Source of the DNA: Paenibacillus polysaccharolyticus
Lineage (GTDB): Bacteria; Bacillota; Bacilli; Paenibacillales; Paenibacillaceae
Length of the DNA stretch: 64,000 nucleotides
Assembly (NCBI RefSeq): GCF_900102085.1
Contig: NZ_FMVM01000008.1
Span: forward strand, 186,001 to 250,000
Direction: 5' to 3'
The first letter of the stretch is position 1; each line of letters begins with the position of its first letter. The notes beneath the pieces were generated by a model, which saw only the letters and a program-made list of their open reading frames with translations, did not search any database and was not told the DNA's origin. Shown one piece after another: positions 8,670-17,049 of the stretch. The position numbers and the translations under genes were made by a program.

Positions 8670-8692
8670 TTCTTAGAATTTCATTCTAAGAA
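8670..8692. repeat. Perfect inverted repeat
   Basis: TTCTTAGAAT-TTC-ATTCTAAGAA: 10-bp arms around a 3-base centre, no T-run. It could be an operator or an RNA hairpin. Confidence 0.7.
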
Positions 8693-8838
8693 TGGTCTCG
8701 CTGATGAAAGGGGTCGAAAAAAGTGTCACATAAGCAGGGGATTTGCACCAATTTGTTGAAGTATTGAGAGGCGAAGGCACATCCACCCACAACGAAAGGA
8801 CTGCGTCTAATAAATCCTCTAACCTCTGATACGCGCAA

Positions 8839-8973
8839 ATGGACCGCACGCCTATCGTTATATTTATGGGCGCGGAGCTCGTTGGAAGCGGTGTGGATAT
8901 AAAGGAGATGAGTTTTAAGATTAAGGGCGAGAGGTATTTGGGCAGAGTCTGTACGTTTAAAAATGCGAGATAA
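8839..8973 (+). pseudogene. Small or decayed ORF (44 aa)
   Basis: Encodes a 44-aa peptide whose second half, SGVDIKEMSFKIKGERYLG, looks like real protein. No ribosome binding site precedes ATG 8839. The same frame upstream (from about 8733) also reads like protein but is broken by TAA near 8727 and TGA near 8828. It is probably the 3' remnant of a larger decayed gene. It ends 15 bases before the next CDS. Family not recognised. Confidence 0.3.
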
Positions 8974-8988
8974 AGGGAGAAGGAACAT

Positions 8989-9663
8989 TTGATAAACAAA
9001 GTTACAAAGTATTTATATATTGCTTTTTTGTCTTTAGCTAGTCTGTGTTTACTATGTCTACTTCTCGCACTGATTCGTCTTATTCTTCCGAAGGTCAGCT
9101 TAACAGATTGGGACCTTCTGGCTTTTACAGGGTCTATGATAGCTGCAGTAGTTACTTATATGGGTATCCGGGCTCCTATCCTATCGCAGCGTAAGGACCA
9201 GTTAATGACTCGTTATTCGTCAATTATTAAAGTACTGACTCTGTACTCTAAGAAGACACGCAGAATAATTTTCATGACCGAGTTTTACAATTCTCTCAAA
9301 GAGCACGAAGTCACCAAGGAGAGATTACAGGAACAAGCCACTGTGATTAAGGAGTACATAGAAAATGTTTCTGATTTGTTTGCAGAAATTGTTAACGATG
9401 TAGACTTACTAACTTTTGAAAACATAGAGTTCAAGATAAGGTCTTTATATGGGTTTATCAATCACTACGAGGCTATTGATACTCACATACAAAACTATGA
9501 TTCTGATAGCTTTTTCGTTTTTGATATAAAAGACTACCTTAAACAGTCAAAAGAGCTTGAGCAGTATTTAGTTGTTTACCAACAGAGTCTACTTGTTAAG
9601 TATAACGAGATCAGGAATAGATCAGTTTTCAGGCTAACGGACCCATTTAAGGATATAATTTAA
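8989..9663 (+). CDS. Two-TM membrane protein, unknown function
   Basis: A 224-aa protein with a TTG start at 8989 supported by GGGAGAAGGAA at 8975-8985. Two membrane segments lie at about residues 8-34 and 42-60, followed by a 160-residue soluble, helical, charged domain with coiled-coil character. No catalytic motif is visible. It is AT-rich like the rest of the island. Such proteins are common as hypothetical cargo of phage-like islands. I do not recognise the family. Downstream an 8-bp inverted repeat (GAAATAAC at 9669, GTTATTTC at 9700) may end its mRNA. Confidence 0.65.
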   Translation: MINKVTKYLYIAFLSLASLCLLCLLLALIRLILPKVSLTDWDLLAFTGSMIAAVVTYMGIRAPILSQRKDQLMTRYSSIIKVLTLYSKKTRRIIFMTEFYNSLKEHEVTKERLQEQATVIKEYIENVSDLFAEIVNDVDLLTFENIEFKIRSLYGFINHYEAIDTHIQNYDSDSFFVFDIKDYLKQSKELEQYLVVYQQSLLVKYNEIRNRSVFRLTDPFKDII

Positions 9664-9776
9664 TCACAGAAATAACCGCAAACCCTACGTACGGACTGAG
9701 TTATTTCGCGTTCTCTCCGTCGATTCCTCTTGCAGAAGCCCCAACACGCTGACTCTACGGTAATTCCACGTGAAAA

Positions 9777-9800
9777 AGACGCAGTTTATAAGCCACGTCT
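9777..9800 (-). terminator. Terminator of decayed minus-strand gene
   Basis: On the minus strand AGACG...CGTCT followed by TTTTT; it sits just past the 3' end of the pseudogene at 9838-10181. Confidence 0.5.
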
Positions 9801-9837
9801 AAAATTTTTGAAATGAATCAATTTTTAGAAGGAGCGG

Positions 9838-10181
9838 CTAGGATAAGCCCCAATTTTCTTCGAAGGTACTGATTACATTTTCATCCCATATTTCTATCCC
9901 AAACATTTCTTTATTAGAGATTTGTTCTATTTCTAAAGCATTATCTATGAAGGTATCGTACAATTGCTCAAACTCTGGATGCTCTCCAGCTATGGCTAAC
10001 ACAAAGTGAAAAGGAACACAGTATAAGAATACGGATTTCAGCTAACACAGAGTTTATATCTCTAAGTTCAATTTCATTTATTATTAAAAATTTGCTGTAT
10101 GTTTCATCCTCGTTGAGAATATAGTACGCGTCAAAGTCGAATGGATACCCTAATTCTACTTCCGCTATGTTCCTTTTTCAT
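9838..10181 (-). pseudogene. Decayed small gene, unknown
   Basis: Minus-strand coding remains in two or three frames. ATG 10181 opens MKKE, then a shift leads to NIAEVELGYPFDFDAYYIL and KFLIINEIELRDINSVLAEIR. Another shift near 10010 leads to FHFVLAIAGEHPEFEQLYDTF and ends FGIEIWDENVISTFEENWGLS at 9838. The intact parent would be about 110 residues, acidic and soluble, resembling small immunity-type proteins. That resemblance is only an impression. It points away from the Avs-like gene; the two starts are about 75 bases apart. Confidence 0.6.
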
Positions 10182-10255
10182 AGACATTATTTATAATAGA
10201 AAGTAATTATTGGAATCATTATACTTGAACTAAAGACTATGATGGAGGGAATAAT

Positions 10256-13200
10256 GTGATAACTAAACCGGATTGGAATATATTTAAAGCGAAGTTTAGT
10301 GAGAATCCGCAAAGTAATTTTGAATGGTTTTGTTACTTACTCTTTTGTGTTGAATTTAAATTGCCTTTAGGTATTTTTCGTTACAAGAATCAGTCCGGTA
10401 TTGAAACTAATCCTATAATCCATGAAGACGAAGTGATTGGATGGCAGGCAAAATTTTATGAGACCACATTATCTTCGCACAAAGTTGATCTAATAGAGAT
10501 GTTGAAAAAAAGCAAAGGTAGCTACCCCGATTTAACGAAGATTATCCTTTTTACTAACCAAGAATGGGGACAAGGGAAACTTCAAAGTGATTCTGAGGTA
10601 AAACTCGCGGTAGAGGAAGAAGCTGAAAAACAGGATATTCAAGTTGAGTGGAGAACAGCAAGTTATTTTGAATCCCCTTTTGTGACAATAGAAAATAATT
10701 TAATAACTCGTTACTTCTTCAGTCTACAGAAGAACATAATGGATACAATCACAGATATGAGGAGGCATACAGAGTCTTTACTGTTGGAGATCCAAACGTC
10801 AATTATTTTCAATGAGCACATTATAGAGCTGGATAGGAGCGAACTTCTGCAAAATCTGAATGCTGATTTGGAGCAAAACTCAATATTAGTCTTAAGTGGA
10901 GAAGGCGGGGTTGGAAAAACAGCAGTTATTAAAAAACTATACAGTGATTTTGGTAATAGTATCCCCTTCTATTTAATGAAAGCAAATGAGTTTGAAGTTG
11001 CCAACGTTGATTTATTATTTAGTAATACCAGTTTAAAGGATTTTATTGATGTTCATCACAATGATAGCAAGAAAATATTTGTAATAGACTCTGCTGAAAA
11101 GCTAATGGATTTAAATAATCATCATCCATTTAAAGAATTCCTTTCAGAAATACTTCAAGCTGAATGGAAGGTTATTTTTACTGCAAGAAGCCGATATTTG
11201 GTTGATCTGGATATTCATTTCATTGATCACTTCCAGTTAAGACCTTCTAGAATATATGTTAGTAAATTAAATCATGAGGAACTCGGATACTTAGCGGGAA
11301 ATTATAATTTTGATCCTCCAAATGAATATAAATTGCTGGAGTTGATTACAAATCCATTTTATTTAAATGAGTATTTGAAATTTTATACTGAAGGCAGCAA
11401 CATTGGATTTTTGAAATTCAAAGAACTCTTATGGAATAGAATAATTAAAAAAGCAAAGCCATCTAGGGAACAATCTTTCTTACAAATTGCGTTCAAGAGA
11501 GCAAACGAAAATCAATTCTTTCTGACATTGGATTCTAATGATATTAATATGGATGCTCTTGTTAATGAAGGAGTACTTGGTTATGAAGTGGCAGGATACT
11601 TTATTACTCATGATATCTATGAAGAATGGGCTTTAGAAAAAATAATAGAATCTGAGTTTACTAAAAAGGAAAGTAACATTAACTTTTTTGAAAAAATAGG
11701 TGATTCTTTTGCAATTCGTAGAAGCTTTAGAAACTGGATGTCAGAGAAGCTTTATCTTGAGAATGATTCTGTAAAAGAATTCATTGAAGAAATAATTGAT
11801 GACGAGCAAGTAATCGGTTTTTGGAAGGATGAAGTAATGATTTCAGTATTACTTTGTGACTACTCCCAATATTTTTTTGGTTCGTTCAAGAGATTGTTTC
11901 TGGATAAAAATAAAGAATTATTGCAAAGAGTCTCTTTCTTGTTACGGATTTCTTGTAAAGAAGTAGACGATAGTTTTCCACAGATGGGCTCTAAGAATAT
12001 CGATTTTTTATCTATTGAATATATCTTTACTAAACCGAAAGGGAATGGATGGAAAAGCCTGATTCAATTTGTATATGATAACTTGGACGAAATAGGATTA
12101 AAAAATGTTGGTTTTATATTACCTATTCTTCATGATTGGAATACAAAATTCAGGCAAGGAGATACTACGAGATTCTCAGGTCTAATCGCTCTTAAATATT
12201 ATCAATTGATAATCCAAGAAAAAGTATGTATTTCTCGCAATGAGGATTTTAAAGATAAAATATTAGAAATAATTTTGTATGGTGCTGGAGAGCTTAAAGA
12301 AGAGTTAGCAAATATTTTTGATGAAGTATTAGCTAACAAGTTAAAAAATTATAGAGCACCTTACTATGATCTGAATGAAATGATACTGACTAAAACATTT
12401 GTGAATATTGAGGTTGTCAAAGCATTGCCAGAGTATGTGTTAAAACTAGGAAATTTGTTTTGGTTTCGTTCGAGTGAAAGAGATGACAGATTCCAATCGG
12501 ATTTAGGTATTGAAGAAGATTTCGGGATTGATAAAAGGATAGATAATTATTTCCCAGCAAGCGCATACCAGACTCCAATATATTGGTTGTTAAAAACAGA
12601 ATTTACTCAAACAATTAATTTTATTTTAGATTTTACTAATAGGGCAGTAGAATGTTTTGCGAAATCAGGACGAAATGAAGTTACAATTATCGAACTCCGT
12701 ATAAGAGATTACAATAATGAACAGTTTTTTTGTGATAGGCTATGGAATGTTTACAGAGGAACTCAGGTCGCACCTTATGTTCTGGAATCAATGCATATGG
12801 CTTTGGAGAATGTATTTCTTGAGATGGCTAAAAATATAGATACTAAAGTATTGGAAGAATGGCTTTTTTATTTACTAGAAAACTCCAAATCATGCTCTAT
12901 AACTGCAATTGTAGTAAGTATTGTTTTGGCATATCCGGAAAAAACATTTAATGTTGCAATCAATTTATTTAAAACTAAAGATTTATTTTTTTTAGATACA
13001 CGTAGAATGGTTCTTGATCAATCTGCCAAATTTAATTATTCCATTGGATATGGATTAAACTATAGTTCTAAGCTTTATCAGGACGAACGTATTGAAACCT
13101 GTAATGCCAAGCATAGATCAAAGAGTCTCGAACATATTGCCCTTGAATATCAATTTTTCAGAACTGAAGGGATTGGTGAAGAGGAAGCAGAACAAAGACA

Positions 13201-14971
13201 AAATGCAATTTGGGATGTTTTAGATTCACACTACAAGGAATTATCTGAAGTATTAGTTGAAGATGAGTGTACAAAAACGTGGAGGCTTTATTTGGCGAGA
13301 ATGGATAGAAGAAGAATGAGTCCTACTTTAGAGGAAAATTATGGAAATGTTATTATAAACTTTAATCCCGAATTAGAACCAGAGGTTCGTGATTATAGTG
13401 AAACTTCAATAAGGCAAAATTCTGAAAAGATGAAGTATACTTCGTTAAAGCTTTGGGCGCATTATAGAATTAAAAATGAAGATCAGTATAAGAAGTACAT
13501 CAGTTATGAGGATGATCCTAAACTTGCACTTAAGGAAGTACGGGAGATTATTGGAGAGTTTGAACGGCTCTCTGAAACAGAGCATTATGAATATGAAGAA
13601 TTCTTTCTAATGAATCATTCAATTCCTGCAGAGGCTTCTGCTGTGTTATTTAGGGATTTTCGTGATGTGCTTACTGATGAAGATAGGAATTTTTGTAAAT
13701 TGATTATATTGGAAGCAGCCACTTCGTCGTTCAGAGAGGGCTACCAGTACCAGATTTCAGATGGAGTGGAATCTGCGATTTCAGTATTGCCTTTACTTAT
13801 GCAAGAATTTCCCAATGAAAAAGACGTTTTAAAATTTATTTTGTTAATGATACTTTTTGACCAGAATAGTATTGGTCAGTATGCTGACTTTTCAGACTTC
13901 TCCGTTAATGCAATTATAAAGGATTTGTGGGATTTGAGTTTCGAAGATGCCCACTCTATTTTAGTTGGGTATTTGTTTTTAGTACCCAAATATAATTCGG
14001 TTCGCGAAAAACTTCTTAAAGAAAGTCACAAACAAAATAGATATCGCCGTTTGAGTGAAAATGAAATAATTGAGATTTTGGCGTGTGATTTTGAAAATGA
14101 TATAGAAAGAATTACAGCAAACAAAATTACGCTAAATGAACTGGAAGCAATTAACGAGTTAGATTTAAGCTACTTGATAACAGCTTTTCAATTAATCCCA
14201 TTAGGAACTGATACTCCTGAACATATACAAATTGCACAAGATATAATATCTAAATTTGCAACAGAGGTAAAATCAGATAGAAGAGAGGATAGAATAGATT
14301 ACTCTGTTAAACATGATTTTTTAGTCAAATTCTCAAACTTGGTTTTAGGCTCAGCTGAAACGCATATACCGTTGTATTTGAAGCCATTTATTGAAAATTT
14401 TAATAGCTCAAAGGTTTTCGCGGAACTGCTTGATCAGTTTATTATTGCTGAGGATACTCTTAATACTAAATATAATTTTTGGAAAGTATGGGATTATTTT
14501 TTTGGGAAAGTAGTTGGTATCGCTAAAAAGGGAGAAGAGTATTGGTATGCTGGTGATATAATAAAAAGCTACCTGTTCGCAAATGCCCCATGGAAAGAAA
14601 CAGCAACGGAGTGGCGAACCTTTCGTGAAGAGGACAAAAGATTTTTTAAAGAAATCTGCAAAGAATTAGGCCACTGCCCCTCTACTTTATATGCACTGTC
14701 CAAGCTCTTAAATAGTATTGGCATCAACTACTTACTCCCAGGAGTAGTCTGGATTTCAGAAATGTTAAATAGAAATGAGGTGTTATGGAACTCAGAGTTA
14801 GATAAAAATACCATATTTTACCTAGAGTCTATCATGAAAAAATATATTTATAAACAAAGAGAAGACATAAGAAGAGGAAAGAAACAAAAGCAGGAGGTTT
14901 TAGTGATCTTGAATTTCTTGGTAGAAAAAGGTTCTGTCGTTGGCTATATGTTGAGGGAGAGAATTCTATAG
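10256..14971 (+). CDS. Avs-like antiphage STAND NTPase with Mrr-like nuclease domain
   Basis: A 1571-aa protein, AT-rich, in one intact frame. GTG 10256 follows GGAGG (10244-10248). Residues 1-160 look like a PD-(D/E)xK/Mrr-type nuclease: SGIETNPI then VIGWQAKFY supply the acidic and Gln-x-Lys positions. Residues about 185-500 form a P-loop STAND NTPase, with Walker A GEGGVGKT at 215-222 and a Walker B-like IFVIDS with Asp278. The remaining 1070 residues are helical, without known motifs, and should be the sensor. This order (nuclease, STAND, giant C-terminal region) and length match Avs proteins, which bind a conserved phage protein (terminase or portal), assemble and activate the nuclease to abort infection; Avs4 is my best guess at the type. 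It stands alone, at the right end of a tRNA island. The phage ligand is unknown. Confidence 0.8.
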   Translation: MITKPDWNIFKAKFSENPQSNFEWFCYLLFCVEFKLPLGIFRYKNQSGIETNPIIHEDEVIGWQAKFYETTLSSHKVDLIEMLKKSKGSYPDLTKIILFTNQEWGQGKLQSDSEVKLAVEEEAEKQDIQVEWRTASYFESPFVTIENNLITRYFFSLQKNIMDTITDMRRHTESLLLEIQTSIIFNEHIIELDRSELLQNLNADLEQNSILVLSGEGGVGKTAVIKKLYSDFGNSIPFYLMKANEFEVANVDLLFSNTSLKDFIDVHHNDSKKIFVIDSAEKLMDLNNHHPFKEFLSEILQAEWKVIFTARSRYLVDLDIHFIDHFQLRPSRIYVSKLNHEELGYLAGNYNFDPPNEYKLLELITNPFYLNEYLKFYTEGSNIGFLKFKELLWNRIIKKAKPSREQSFLQIAFKRANENQFFLTLDSNDINMDALVNEGVLGYEVAGYFITHDIYEEWALEKIIESEFTKKESNINFFEKIGDSFAIRRSFRNWMSEKLYLENDSVKEFIEEIIDDEQVIGFWKDEVMISVLLCDYSQYFFGSFKRLFLDKNKELLQRVSFLLRISCKEVDDSFPQMGSKNIDFLSIEYIFTKPKGNGWKSLIQFVYDNLDEIGLKNVGFILPILHDWNTKFRQGDTTRFSGLIALKYYQLIIQEKVCISRNEDFKDKILEIILYGAGELKEELANIFDEVLANKLKNYRAPYYDLNEMILTKTFVNIEVVKALPEYVLKLGNLFWFRSSERDDRFQSDLGIEEDFGIDKRIDNYFPASAYQTPIYWLLKTEFTQTINFILDFTNRAVECFAKSGRNEVTIIELRIRDYNNEQFFCDRLWNVYRGTQVAPYVLESMHMALENVFLEMAKNIDTKVLEEWLFYLLENSKSCSITAIVVSIVLAYPEKTFNVAINLFKTKDLFFLDTRRMVLDQSAKFNYSIGYGLNYSSKLYQDERIETCNAKHRSKSLEHIALEYQFFRTEGIGEEEAEQRQNAIWDVLDSHYKELSEVLVEDECTKTWRLYLARMDRRRMSPTLEENYGNVIINFNPELEPEVRDYSETSIRQNSEKMKYTSLKLWAHYRIKNEDQYKKYISYEDDPKLALKEVREIIGEFERLSETEHYEYEEFFLMNHSIPAEASAVLFRDFRDVLTDEDRNFCKLIILEAATSSFREGYQYQISDGVESAISVLPLLMQEFPNEKDVLKFILLMILFDQNSIGQYADFSDFSVNAIIKDLWDLSFEDAHSILVGYLFLVPKYNSVREKLLKESHKQNRYRRLSENEIIEILACDFENDIERITANKITLNELEAINELDLSYLITAFQLIPLGTDTPEHIQIAQDIISKFATEVKSDRREDRIDYSVKHDFLVKFSNLVLGSAETHIPLYLKPFIENFNSSKVFAELLDQFIIAEDTLNTKYNFWKVWDYFFGKVVGIAKKGEEYWYAGDIIKSYLFANAPWKETATEWRTFREEDKRFFKEICKELGHCPSTLYALSKLLNSIGINYLLPGVVWISEMLNRNEVLWNSELDKNTIFYLESIMKKYIYKQREDIRRGKKQKQEVLVILNFLVEKGSVVGYMLRERIL

Positions 14972-15030
14972 GACAACACTTGTTCTTTGTTCTATAATCA
15001 TATTTTTCATTGCCGCGGCGTACATTTCCT

Positions 15031-15060
15031 GGTCAGGAGTTCGATCCCCCTAGACCTCAT
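15031..15060 (+). repeat. attR-like repeat of tRNA-Ala 3' end
   Basis: Thirty bases matching the tRNA 3' end at 6557-6586 with four mismatches, 60 bases after the Avs-like gene. No tRNA structure precedes it, so it is a displaced 3' fragment. A hairpin plus T9 (about 15076-15100), as after a tRNA gene, follows. Confidence 0.75.
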
Positions 15061-15075
15061 AAGAGTTTGATGAAA

Positions 15076-15100
15076 AACGGCAGAGATGTCGTTTTTTTTT
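15076..15100 (+). terminator. Terminator after the attR fragment
   Basis: AACGGCA-GAGA-TGTCGTT (one G-U pair) followed by a run of T. It was probably the original tRNA-Ala terminator before the island inserted, and may also end the defence gene mRNA. Confidence 0.65.
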
Positions 15101-15173
15101 GTTTTTGTTTTTGTGAAAATCAATTGACGTATCTGGAATTCCTAATATGATGAAATGAGTGAGGGGGTGTTTT

Positions 15174-16136
15174 ATGCCGAAAAAAGATAATATGTTAGCC
15201 ATCCTATGGATGTTGAATTCGGGAGAGAAATGGACTGCAAAGCAAATATCTGAAAAGTTAGAAGTGAATATAAGAACCGTTTATCGGTACATTGATGCAC
15301 TATGCTCTAGTGGGGTGCCTATCATATCCGACGCAGGTCATCATGGTGGATATAGTCTGCTGAATCATTTTATCAGAGCGCCTCTGCTATTTGATATGGA
15401 AGAAAAAAAGGTACTACTTCATGCTGCTGTTTTTGCAAAAGAAGCCGGATATCCATTGAGTGAAACATTAGAGAATGCGACAGCCAAGTTGAAAATGTAT
15501 TCGAATGAGCAACAGGATAGCACACTAAATCATCAATTAACTGGATTTGAAGTGATAAACCGTATGGTCAGCCCTTCGAGTCAGCTCGTATTAGCGGATT
15601 TAGAGCATGCTGTAGAACAGGGAATATCTGTAGAGATAGATTACCGTACAAACCATGAAGAGAAGCCAAAGAACAGGATGATAGATCCCTATGGGATCGT
15701 TTACTGGAACAATAAATGGTATACAGTTGCATTTTGCCACCGAAGAAATGAAATACGAAGTTTCCGGGTAGATCGGATTTTAATGATCAAGCGTACTCAG
15801 CTAATCTTTACACGTCCTGAGGCTTTTTCTAGCCGTGACTTTTTTATGAAAAACCTGTTACCTGATCTTGTGGGGAAGGAAGGGTTAATTTCTTTAAGGA
15901 TCGAAGGCAGGTCGGAAGCGTTAGACGAATTAAGCATGCATTGGTTTTTCGGTCATCATCTGCAAGAGCGAACATCTAATCAAGCCATCTTTTTATTTGA
16001 GGAAAAATCCATTCAACATTCTGTCCCTTATTTTCTTCTATCCTATGGTACATCCATTCGAATCATCGAACCCCAGAGTGTGAAAGACAGACTTGTTGCT
16101 ATTGCAGCAGAGTTAATGGAATATTATCAACAATAA
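15174..16136 (+). CDS. HTH/WYL-domain transcriptional regulator (YafY-like)
   Basis: A 320-aa regulator. The frame is open from GTG 15159, but ATG 15174 is better: GAGGGGG at 15161-15167 lies 6 bases upstream. The N-terminal DeoR/HTH_11-like winged helix is at residues 5-60 (WTAKQISEKLEVNIRTVYRY), followed by a WYL domain from about 135 (PYGIVYWNNKWYTVAFCHRR, then RSFRVDRI). WYL regulators sense a ligand, often a nucleic acid or nucleotide, and sometimes govern defence genes. Here it lies just outside the island's right repeat and 100 bases before a DJ-1/PfpI gene, which is the more likely target. A strong hairpin separates the two genes. Confidence 0.88.
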   Translation: MPKKDNMLAILWMLNSGEKWTAKQISEKLEVNIRTVYRYIDALCSSGVPIISDAGHHGGYSLLNHFIRAPLLFDMEEKKVLLHAAVFAKEAGYPLSETLENATAKLKMYSNEQQDSTLNHQLTGFEVINRMVSPSSQLVLADLEHAVEQGISVEIDYRTNHEEKPKNRMIDPYGIVYWNNKWYTVAFCHRRNEIRSFRVDRILMIKRTQLIFTRPEAFSSRDFFMKNLLPDLVGKEGLISLRIEGRSEALDELSMHWFFGHHLQERTSNQAIFLFEEKSIQHSVPYFLLSYGTSIRIIEPQSVKDRLVAIAAELMEYYQQ

Positions 16137-16174
16137 TAGCTTCACTGACAGCGGATGTCAGTGAAGCTATTTTA
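16137..16174 (+). terminator. Terminator after WYL regulator
   Basis: A 14-bp perfect stem (TAGCTTCACTGACA and its complement) with a GCGGA loop, followed by TTTTAT. Confidence 0.85.
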
Positions 16175-16243
16175 TAATGAGATAGTCATTGATTATCGAT
16201 GCGTTGTAGTCCTTGATAGATAAGAAAAGGGGAGAAATTCAAA

Positions 16244-16870
16244 ATGAAAAACACAGTATATCTTTATGTTTTTGACAGCATGTCCGATTGGGAGATAGGT
16301 TATTTGACTGCTGAGCTAAACTCAGGAAGATACTTTAGAAAGGGACTGGCTCCAGCACAAATCGTTACTGTTGGGCTCGAAAAGACTCCGGTAATTACAA
16401 TGGGTGGGTTGAAAATAACACCTGATATTACAGTGGATGAGTGCAACATTACAAGCGTAGATGCATTGATTTTACCTGGGGGAAACACATGGACAGAGGA
16501 TATTCACAGGCCCATATTAAAATTTGCCGAGATGTGTTTACAGGAAGGGATCGTAGTTGGAGCGATTTGCGGAGCTTCCATAGGACTTGCTCAAGCAGGC
16601 ATGTTAGATTCCCGCTCGCATACAAGCAATGATCTGGCGTATCTTAAAATGATTTGTCCGTCTTACACAGGCGAAGAATATTACAAATTGGACGTTGCTG
16701 TTACGGATGGAAAACTGATCACCGCTTCCGGAGTAGCTCCACTTGAATTTTCTGTTCATGTTTTAGGAGCGCTAGATGTATTTTCTCCAGAAACATTAGA
16801 TGCATGGTATCGTCTTAATAAAACGCATGAACCTCAATATTTCTACGCGTTAATGAATTCAATCCAATGA
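16244..16870 (+). CDS. DJ-1/PfpI family glutamine amidotransferase-like protein
   Basis: A 208-aa class I glutamine amidotransferase-like fold, DJ-1/PfpI superfamily. The strand-loop LILPGGNTW is near residue 77, and the nucleophile elbow is GAICGAS (Cys near 104), with SHTSN behind it. Members of this subgroup (YdeA-like, often paired with YafY/WYL regulators) have poorly defined roles such as deglycase, chaperone or amidase. The start ATG 16244 has AAGGGGAG upstream. It ends with a good terminator at 16888-16919. Confidence 0.88.
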   Translation: MKNTVYLYVFDSMSDWEIGYLTAELNSGRYFRKGLAPAQIVTVGLEKTPVITMGGLKITPDITVDECNITSVDALILPGGNTWTEDIHRPILKFAEMCLQEGIVVGAICGASIGLAQAGMLDSRSHTSNDLAYLKMICPSYTGEEYYKLDVAVTDGKLITASGVAPLEFSVHVLGALDVFSPETLDAWYRLNKTHEPQYFYALMNSIQ

Positions 16871-16887
16871 CCGCTCCGTTCAAGAGA

Positions 16888-16919
16888 AACGCCATCACTT
16901 CAATGTGATGGCGTTTTTT
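16888..16919 (+). terminator. Terminator after DJ-1/PfpI gene
   Basis: AACGCCATCAC-TTCAAT-GTGATGGCGTT followed by TTTT. The same 11-bp arms recur at 29491-29517. Confidence 0.9.
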
Positions 16920-17049
16920 GATGGATTGCTCCGTAAGTCTGTCTTCTTATCGGAAGTGAAAGAAAAGACGTTTTTAAAATGGTCCTCTACAATGGAGGAC
17001 TTTAGGTATGTTGCTTAGCCAGAAGGAGCGTATCATCCTGTACACGCTT

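Larger units (their letters stand above)
8189..8838. other. AT-rich gene-poor stretch of the island
   Basis: No convincing gene. It contains a consensus plus-strand promoter at 8270-8298, a 5-bp hairpin with a T-rich tail near 8583-8608, a perfect 10-bp-arm palindrome at 8670-8692, and from about 8720 a frame with in-frame stops that leads into the small ORF at 8839. Confidence 0.6.
6557..15060. mobile_element. Decayed tRNA-Ala genomic island with defence gene
   Basis: About 8.5 kb bounded by the direct repeat of the tRNA-Ala 3' end. It is clearly more AT-rich than both flanks. A tyrosine-recombinase remnant lies just inside the left end, as expected for a tRNA-targeting integrative element. 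Its genes are mostly broken or unrelated to the core genes. The integrase is truncated, so the element should no longer move by itself. The intact large gene at the right end is an Avs-like defence protein, typical cargo of such islands. Confidence 0.75.

Noticed and set aside
8673-8999. Minus-strand frames of 100-108 codons upstream of the two-TM protein
   Set aside because: No ribosome binding site, low-complexity Ser/Leu/Pro composition, and overlap with better plus-strand coding signals at 8839-8973 and the start of 8989-9663.
15001-15062. A second tRNA gene at the island right end
   Set aside because: Only the T arm and acceptor 3' strand are present; no D arm, anticodon arm or matching acceptor 5' strand.
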